A DNA stretch of 12,425 nt from Gammaproteobacteria bacterium (GTDB lineage: Bacteria > Pseudomonadota > Gammaproteobacteria > Pseudomonadales > Pseudohongiellaceae). The notes beneath the pieces are model-generated. The model made no database searches. It was not told where the DNA came from and saw only the letters and a list, made by a program, of their open reading frames with translations. A program made the translations under genes and the position numbers. Below are positions 8,172 through 12,425 of the stretch, one piece after another. The stretch lies in contig DORE01000143.1 of NCBI GenBank assembly GCA_003514305.1, forward strand, positions 1-12,425. The letters run 5' to 3'. Numbering within the stretch: position 1 is the first letter of the stretch; each line of letters starts with the position of its first letter.

Positions 8172-8196
8172 GCGCCGAAATACAGTCATGCGAGAG

Positions 8197-9282
8197 TCAA
8201 TCACTCAAGTCTGACATCTTCGCGTGCACTCTATTCGGCCACGCGTTGATAATAGCCTTAATCAAGGTAGCTAAGGGGATAGCGAAAAAGACCCCTGCCA
8301 ATCCCCAGATGCCGCCAAAGACCAGAACGGCCGCAATGACAGCAACAGGATGCAAATCGTTTGCCTCAGAGAAAATTATTGGAACCAGAACATTCCCATC
8401 GATAATTTGCAGAACCAGGTAGCCGATCATCACTGTGTAAAACTCACTGCCAATTCCCCACTGCACATAAGCGACTGCGGCAACCGGAATTGTGATCACG
8501 GTTGCGCCAATATAAGGCACAATCACGGACAAGCCGATCAGAACTGACAGAAGCAAGGCATAGTTCATATCGAAAACTATAAAGATTAGGTAGGCTGCTA
8601 CTCCAACAATGAATACTTCGATAAATTTACCACGGATATAATTTGATATTTGTTCGTCCATCTCTTTCCAAATTCGAATCATCAGTGGACGATTTCGAGG
8701 CAAGAAATTACCGACCCACAAAACTAGATCATCTTTGTCCTTCATTACAAAAAAAACCAGAATTGGTACCAAAACCAAGAAGATAACCCAGCCGAAGACG
8801 TTCGGCAGACTCGCCAGTGAGTACTCGAGAATTCTCTGACCAAAACCACCCACTTCTCCTCCAAGACCATCGATGAATGTCTCGACCTGATTTTCAGGAA
8901 ACAGCGTAGGGTAATTCTCAGGAAGGGACATCAATGTACTTTGCCAGGCACTTAAAAGATTTGGAATTTCATTCACAAGCAGCCTAAGCTGATCCCACGC
9001 TCTTGGCATGAGATACAGCAACATCACTGCAAAGAGGCTAATGAAAAGCGTATAAACCAGTAAGAAAGCTAGACGAGCAGAGGCACCATAACGCAGCAGT
9101 AGATTCACCAGGCCCTGCATTAGGTAAGCGATAACAATTGCCGCAATGAGAGGGCCGAGGATTTCCCCGATCAGCACCAATAAGACCAGGCCAACGGCCA
9201 ACAATATAAGTAAAATTAGGGACTCTTCGTCGTGAAAATATCGATCGAGGAAGTCGTTAAGAAGTTTCTTCATGGATGACAA
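8197..9282 (-). CDS. perM: PerM-like AI-2E family membrane transporter
   Basis: This is an integral inner-membrane protein of the AI-2E transporter (UPF0118) family. The family includes AI-2 exporters and Na+/H+ antiporters, and the substrate here is not known. The 361-residue protein has about eight hydrophobic segments: a pair at about 21-55, then about 71-92, 161-180, 222-238, 241-275 and 281-303, and a C-terminal group at about 311-345. A soluble loop lies at about 95-160. Family motifs VPYIGATVITIP (255-266) and LQIIDGNVLVP (291-301) are present. The N-terminus resembles E. coli PerM. Two starts are possible: TTG 9282, with GGA seven bases upstream, and ATG 9273 three codons later, with no clear site. 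It lies 18 bp after the tusA-like gene, an arrangement also known in Pseudomonas. Confidence 0.9.
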   Translation of the reverse strand: MSSMKKLLNDFLDRYFHDEESLILLILLAVGLVLLVLIGEILGPLIAAIVIAYLMQGLVNLLLRYGASARLAFLLVYTLFISLFAVMLLYLMPRAWDQLRLLVNEIPNLLSAWQSTLMSLPENYPTLFPENQVETFIDGLGGEVGGFGQRILEYSLASLPNVFGWVIFLVLVPILVFFVMKDKDDLVLWVGNFLPRNRPLMIRIWKEMDEQISNYIRGKFIEVFIVGVAAYLIFIVFDMNYALLLSVLIGLSVIVPYIGATVITIPVAAVAYVQWGIGSEFYTVMIGYLVLQIIDGNVLVPIIFSEANDLHPVAVIAAVLVFGGIWGLAGVFFAIPLATLIKAIINAWPNRVHAKMSDLSD

Positions 9283-9300
9283 GTGTTTGTCCGACTAAAT

Positions 9301-9540
9301 TCAGCCTCGCTGGATCCAGAAAGTATACGCACCCTCGCCTTTCTGAAACTCAAGAATTTGATGATCGCTGCGTTCGACGAAAAGAGGGAAGTCCTTCTCC
9401 GACGCCGGATCCGTGGCTACTACTTTTAATATCTGCAATGGGACCAATTCATTTAACGCCAACTTTGCCTTCAGCAATGGCATTGGACATGAAAGGCCGG
9501 TAACGTCTAACTCAAGATCTGCTTCTCTCATCAGTGGCAT
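9301..9540 (-). CDS. TusA/SirA-family sulfur carrier protein (PA1006-like)
   Basis: This is a 79-residue cytosolic sulfur carrier of the TusA/SirA/YedF fold. The active cysteine is C18 in the motif CPMP (GLSCPMPLLKAK), and ATDPASEKDF follows at about 42-51. TusA itself passes sulfur toward 2-thiolation of U34 in tRNA and has CPEPVM, whereas this protein has CPMPLL. With its perM-bepA-nadA neighbourhood it better matches the Pseudomonas PA1006 type, reported to be needed for molybdenum-dependent nitrate metabolism. For that reason no gene symbol is given. The start is ATG 9540; an in-frame ATG at 9531 is also possible, and neither has a good ribosome site. It is the first gene of the minus-strand block and diverges from bepA. 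Confidence 0.9.
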   Translation of the reverse strand: MPLMREADLELDVTGLSCPMPLLKAKLALNELVPLQILKVVATDPASEKDFPLFVERSDHQILEFQKGEGAYTFWIQRG

Positions 9541-9658
9541 GTTATCAAGCGATATACCCAGCTGACCATGCTAATCTGTGTTAATTTATTGATAAGTCAC
9601 TCATACAGCAGAATTAATTGTGATAACCTGAGACCACTGCTTCTATAAATAAAGCGTA
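9541..9658. promoter_or_regulatory. Divergent intergenic region between the tusA-like gene and bepA
   Basis: These 118 bp are AT-rich and must hold promoters for the long minus-strand block and for bepA. Toward bepA the best -10 is TATAAA at 9644-9649, with a poor -35 (TGATAA, 9621-9626) 17 bp before it. Toward the tusA-like gene a possible pair on the minus strand is TTATCA, 16 bp, TAGCAT. TTATCAA (9542-9548) and TTGATAA (9589-9595) form an inverted repeat, and a further GATAA occurs at 9622-9626. No operator can be named from this. Confidence 0.4.
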
Positions 9659-11113
9659 ATGTTGCACCGCATTTTATCTTTTAAAACGATAGGGATTTGT
9701 CTCTATTTAAGTGGTAATGCCAGCCTGGCGCAGCCGGAGTTGCCGCGCCTGGGTGATCGAATTTCAGGTACTGTGTCTCTTGATCAAGAATACCTTATGG
9801 GACAGCAGTTCCTGAGCCAGTTGCGACGTGGCGCACCGACGGTACCTGACGCGTTAATCAACACGTATCTTGAGAACATTTCCTATCGGTTGGCAGCTCG
9901 GAGTCAGCTCACCGACCGCCGCTTGTCCTTCGTGATCATCGACAGCGAGGAGATCAATGCATTTGCAGCACCTGGGGGCATAATCGGAGTTAACACCGGC
10001 TTGTTCCTGAACGCTCGAAGTGAGGCCGAATTCGCTTCGGTGATGGGGCATGAAATCGCTCACGTTAGTCAAAGGCACTTCGCCAGAGGTGTCGATGAAG
10101 CGCAATCCGGCCGTGTTGGTCATCTCGCTTCCTTGCTTGCCAGCGTGCTGGTGATGGCGACCTCCGACAGTGGGCACGGAGCGGCTGCTCTGGGAGCCGC
10201 ACAAGGCCTTGCAATGGACCGTGAGCTAAGATTTAGCCGCAGCAACGAACAAGAGGCCGACCGCATTGGTCAAGATACCCTCTACAATGCAGGCTTCGAT
10301 CCATCTGCACAAGCGAGTATGTATGAGCAGCTGCTCGCGGCCAATCGATTTGGACGTCGACCGCCAGAATTTTTGCTCACCCATCCGCTGACAGAGTCAC
10401 GAATCTCTGACAGCCGAGCTCGTGCATTACGCTATCCGAAACGCGACTATCCGCTTAGTTTGAACTATCAGATCATGCGAGCCCGCGTCATTGGCCATTA
10501 CGCACAAAATAAAGCCGCACTGGTCTTTGATATGGAACAAAAGCTGGAATACAGCACAAACCATTCAAACGAGGAAGCGAGTCGATACGCCCTGGCGGTT
10601 GCCTATTGGGAGAACGAGCAATACGCGGCGGCTGACAGAACCCTTGCCCCTCTCTTGAGAAAGTACCCAAACTTGATCAGTCTTGTGGTAACTCAGGCAG
10701 AAATTTACACCAAGCAGAATGAGGCTGGTCGCGCGATAGACTATTTAAAGCGCCATTTGGAAATCAACCCAAATAATCATCCTCTCACAATGGCGCACGT
10801 CGATGCGCTTCTGACGTCAAGATCCTACAACGCAGCCGCTGAAATCATGGAACAGCACATCAAAACCCGGGAAAACGATCACCATTTGTGGTTTCAACTT
10901 GCCGAAACCTGGGGCCAAGCGGGCAACATCAGCAAAGTGCACCAAGCCCGCGCTGAATACTTCACTCTGATTTCAGATTTTCGCAATGCCCGCCAGCAAC
11001 TGCAATTTGCTCTGCAAATCGAAGCAGATGAAGCGAGCAATCTGGCACTTCAGGCCCGACTTCGTCAGAAGATCAAGGAGCTCGAGGAAAGGCAGCGGGC
11101 CTTGAGTGGATAA
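9659..11113 (+). CDS. bepA: BepA, periplasmic M48 metalloprotease and beta-barrel assembly factor
   Basis: BepA is a periplasmic zinc protease with TPR repeats that works with the BAM complex and the LPS transporter LptD, promoting assembly of outer-membrane proteins and degrading stalled ones. At 484 residues it matches the E. coli length (487). A signal peptide occupies about 1-24 (cleavage near SLA|Q). The M48 domain has HEIAH (H131, E132, H135) and EQEAD with E197 as third ligand. H242 in THPLTESRISD corresponds to the His of the E. coli BepA active-site plug. From about residue 275 to the end the protein is helical with TPR-like repeats (YAQNKAALVFDMEQKL, AEIYTKQNEAGRAIDYLK). The start is ATG 9659 with only a weak AAAG before it. 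It diverges from the tusA-like gene and ends 17 bp from the convergent end of nadA. Confidence 0.95.
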   Translation: MLHRILSFKTIGICLYLSGNASLAQPELPRLGDRISGTVSLDQEYLMGQQFLSQLRRGAPTVPDALINTYLENISYRLAARSQLTDRRLSFVIIDSEEINAFAAPGGIIGVNTGLFLNARSEAEFASVMGHEIAHVSQRHFARGVDEAQSGRVGHLASLLASVLVMATSDSGHGAAALGAAQGLAMDRELRFSRSNEQEADRIGQDTLYNAGFDPSAQASMYEQLLAANRFGRRPPEFLLTHPLTESRISDSRARALRYPKRDYPLSLNYQIMRARVIGHYAQNKAALVFDMEQKLEYSTNHSNEEASRYALAVAYWENEQYAAADRTLAPLLRKYPNLISLVVTQAEIYTKQNEAGRAIDYLKRHLEINPNNHPLTMAHVDALLTSRSYNAAAEIMEQHIKTRENDHHLWFQLAETWGQAGNISKVHQARAEYFTLISDFRNARQQLQFALQIEADEASNLALQARLRQKIKELEERQRALSG

Positions 11114-11130
11114 TGGGGATAAGTCTGAGT

Positions 11131-12210
11131 TCATGCCTTACCGCGCACAGCGAGTCGCTGCTCTCTTGCGAATTTCAACATTCGAGTCAGCGGTTTCATG
11201 GCATCTCGCGCGACTTCAGGATCAATCTCGATGGCATTAACTGGATTAGATAGACTGGCGCGCAATGACTCCAAAGAATTCATTGCCATCCAAGGGCAAT
11301 GCGCACAACTTCGGCAGGTAGCGTCCTCTCCAGCGGTCGGAGCGACAATAAAAGTTTTTGTGGGCGATGCTTGTTGAAGCTTGTGAAAAATACCTCTGTC
11401 AGTCGCCACAATAAACTCTTCATTCGGCAGTCTCTGCGAAGCCGTTATGATTTGAGTCGTCGAGCCAACAAAATCGGATATTTCCAACACAGCTTGGGGA
11501 GATTCTGGATGGGCTAGTATTGCCGCATTTGGATGAAGACGCCGCATATCCTCCAGGCCTCGTGATTTGAATTCCTCATGCACAATACAAGCAGCGTCCC
11601 ACAGGAGTACATCCGCACCTGTGACGCGCTGTACATAGCTGCCTAAATGCTTGTCTGGCGCCCAAAGAATTTGCTTGCCCTGTTCTGACAAGTACTCCGC
11701 CACTTCTAGCGCAATGCTTGAAGTTACCACCCAGTCGGCCCTTGCTTTTACAGCTGCAGAGGTGTTCGCGTACACCACAACTTCTCTGTCAGGATGTGCA
11801 TCACAGAAATGGGCGAAATCTTCAATGGGGCACGCTATATCCAGCGAACAGGTCGCATCCAAGGTTGGCATCAAGACAGTCTTTTGGGGAGAGAGAATTT
11901 TCGCGGTTTCTCCCATAAATCGTACGCCCGCTACAACCAGCATTTCTCCATCACAATCATGGCCAAACCTTGCCATTTCTAGGCTATCACCTACAAATCC
12001 CCCAGTTTCTTCGGCGAGCTCCTGTAACACTCCCTCAGTATAATAATGTGCAACAAGACGGGCGTTTCTCTTGTTTAATAGGGAGATGATTTCAGATTTG
12101 CAGTCCTCGGCGTCCGCCGCAGACATCGGATGGGGCGCTCCAGCACGAGACAAATATTGACGAACGATCTTCTTATCTGAAGCTAGCTGGCTTGAAAGCG
12201 TGTTTGGCAT
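11131..12210 (-). CDS. nadA: Quinolinate synthase A
   Basis: NadA is a [4Fe-4S] enzyme that condenses iminoaspartate (made by NadB) with dihydroxyacetone phosphate to quinolinate, the precursor of NAD. The 359-residue protein (E. coli 347) aligns at an offset of eight to E. coli. The three cluster cysteines are C121 in ATCSLDIACP, C208 in DAACIVHEEF and C305 in CRSCAHCPWMAMN, the last with the accessory C299 and C302. HYYTEGVLQELAEETG (55-70) and GDSLEMARF, GVRFMGETAKIL are characteristic. The start is ATG 12210, without a visible Shine-Dalgarno sequence. A tRNA-Lys gene lies upstream on the same strand, as in E. coli, and bepA is convergent downstream. nadB is not in the window. Confidence 0.97.
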   Translation of the reverse strand: MPNTLSSQLASDKKIVRQYLSRAGAPHPMSAADAEDCKSEIISLLNKRNARLVAHYYTEGVLQELAEETGGFVGDSLEMARFGHDCDGEMLVVAGVRFMGETAKILSPQKTVLMPTLDATCSLDIACPIEDFAHFCDAHPDREVVVYANTSAAVKARADWVVTSSIALEVAEYLSEQGKQILWAPDKHLGSYVQRVTGADVLLWDAACIVHEEFKSRGLEDMRRLHPNAAILAHPESPQAVLEISDFVGSTTQIITASQRLPNEEFIVATDRGIFHKLQQASPTKTFIVAPTAGEDATCRSCAHCPWMAMNSLESLRASLSNPVNAIEIDPEVARDAMKPLTRMLKFAREQRLAVRGKA

Positions 12211-12222
12211 GTCTATTGGCGA

Positions 12223-12249
12223 ATTACAAGGTTTTTTACTTTAGCACAA
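12223..12249 (-). promoter_or_regulatory. Weak candidate promoter for nadA
   Basis: On the minus strand TGTAAT (12228-12223) matches five of six -10 positions, with TTGTGC (12249-12244) as a poor -35 at a short spacing of 15 bp. The predicted transcript would begin only a few bases before ATG 12210, consistent with the missing ribosome site but not proven by it. A second source of nadA transcript could be read-through from the tRNA-Lys gene upstream. Confidence 0.2.
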
Positions 12250-12334
12250 ACGGGGGCATGCCGCCCTCTGGTAGCCTCGAAGCCGGTGTTGCGCCCTTGT
12301 TACGTACTAAGAATAACTAGCAAGCTTTAGCACA
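12239..12334. repeat. Ten-base direct repeat upstream of nadA
   Basis: CTTTAGCACA occurs at 12239-12248 and again at 12325-12334 on the plus strand (TGTGCTAAAG in the nadA direction), 86 bp apart. The copy nearer nadA overlaps the candidate -35 box. Two copies in under 200 bp are mildly unexpected. I do not recognise it as the box of a known NAD regulator. The rest of 12211-12405 shows no gene. Confidence 0.4.
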
Positions 12335-12405
12335 CTTGCGGGAAGTCGTTACTTACTGTATCCCCAGACCGGCGCGGCACATCGCAAAGCTCACAAGGGG
12401 GAAAG

Positions 12406-12425
12406 TGGTGGGTCGTATAGGATTC
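12406..12425 (-). tRNA. tRNA-Lys, 3' end only (5' part beyond window edge)
   Basis: Read on the minus strand the last 20 bases give GAAT, the end of a TTCGAAT T-loop. Next come CCTAT as the 3' strand of the T-stem, ACGACCC as the 3' strand of the acceptor stem, the discriminator A, and an encoded CCA. The acceptor strand pairs with GGGTCGT, the 5' end of gammaproteobacterial tRNA-Lys(UUU). In E. coli the lysine tRNA cluster also lies directly upstream of nadA, which supports the call. The anticodon is outside the window, so the identity is inferred. Confidence 0.72.

Noticed and set aside
8123..8422. Plus-strand open frame starting opposite dapA and running into perM
   Set aside because: Most of it is antisense to the conserved C-terminal part of PerM; no motif or ribosome site supports it as a gcvR or bcp remnant.
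11651..12043. Plus-strand open frame of 130 codons within nadA
   Set aside because: It is antisense to the most conserved part of NadA, with low-complexity composition and no family resemblance.
12252..12266. GC-rich palindrome upstream of nadA as a terminator for the tRNA-Lys transcript
   Set aside because: The stem is about four pairs and no T-tract follows on the minus strand.
1..12425. Mobile element, phage island, CRISPR array, toxin-antitoxin or defence system
   Set aside because: No transposase, integrase, regularly spaced repeats, small toxin-like gene pair or foreign-looking composition was seen; apart from one lipoprotein all genes are recognised housekeeping genes.

Overview
The window looks like ordinary chromosomal DNA of moderate GC from a gammaproteobacterium, probably a marine or Pseudomonadales-like lineage. 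That placement is inferred from gene content: a two-domain MnmC, MiaE, BamC, BepA, a Mip/FkpA-type isomerase and an M18 aminopeptidase. Gene order also supports it: nadA, bepA, a tusA-like gene, perM, dapA and bamC lie together much as I recall them in Pseudomonas, and a tRNA-Lys lies upstream of nadA as in E. coli. I see no mobile element, phage gene, CRISPR array, rRNA gene or integration site, and no gene-free stretch longer than about 215 bases.

Layout, left to right. (1) Positions 2-1390, plus strand: the 3' two thirds of mnmC, cut by the left edge. (2) Minus strand, 3385 down to 1368: fkpA-like isomerase then apeB, probably one transcript, with apeB running 23 bp into the convergent end of mnmC. 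(3) Positions 3503-4039, plus strand: a small lipoprotein with leucine-rich repeats and no recognised function; its end overlaps the next gene by 9 bp. (4) Minus strand, 9540 down to 4031: a six-gene block tusA-like, perM, dapA, bamC, rmuC, miaE with gaps of about 16-73 bp. (5) Positions 9659-11113, plus strand: bepA, divergent from the tusA-like gene across a 118 bp intergenic region. (6) Positions 12210-11131, minus strand: nadA, with the 3' end of a tRNA-Lys gene on the same strand at the right edge (12406-12425).

Two themes recur. One is tRNA: MnmC finishes mnm5s2U34, a TusA-like sulfur carrier is present, MiaE hydroxylates A37, and tRNA-Lys(UUU), a substrate for mnm5s2U34, sits at the edge. 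The other is outer-membrane protein biogenesis: BamC, BepA and a periplasmic Mip/FkpA-type isomerase. The remaining genes are housekeeping: lysine/cell-wall precursor synthesis (DapA), NAD synthesis (NadA), DNA recombination (RmuC), peptide turnover (ApeB) and a membrane transporter (PerM).

I do not find a convincing new multi-gene system. The points most worth a second look are the leucine-rich lipoprotein, the divergent flavin domain of MnmC, the apparent loss of gcvR and bcp from between perM and dapA, and the scarcity of Shine-Dalgarno sequences at many starts.
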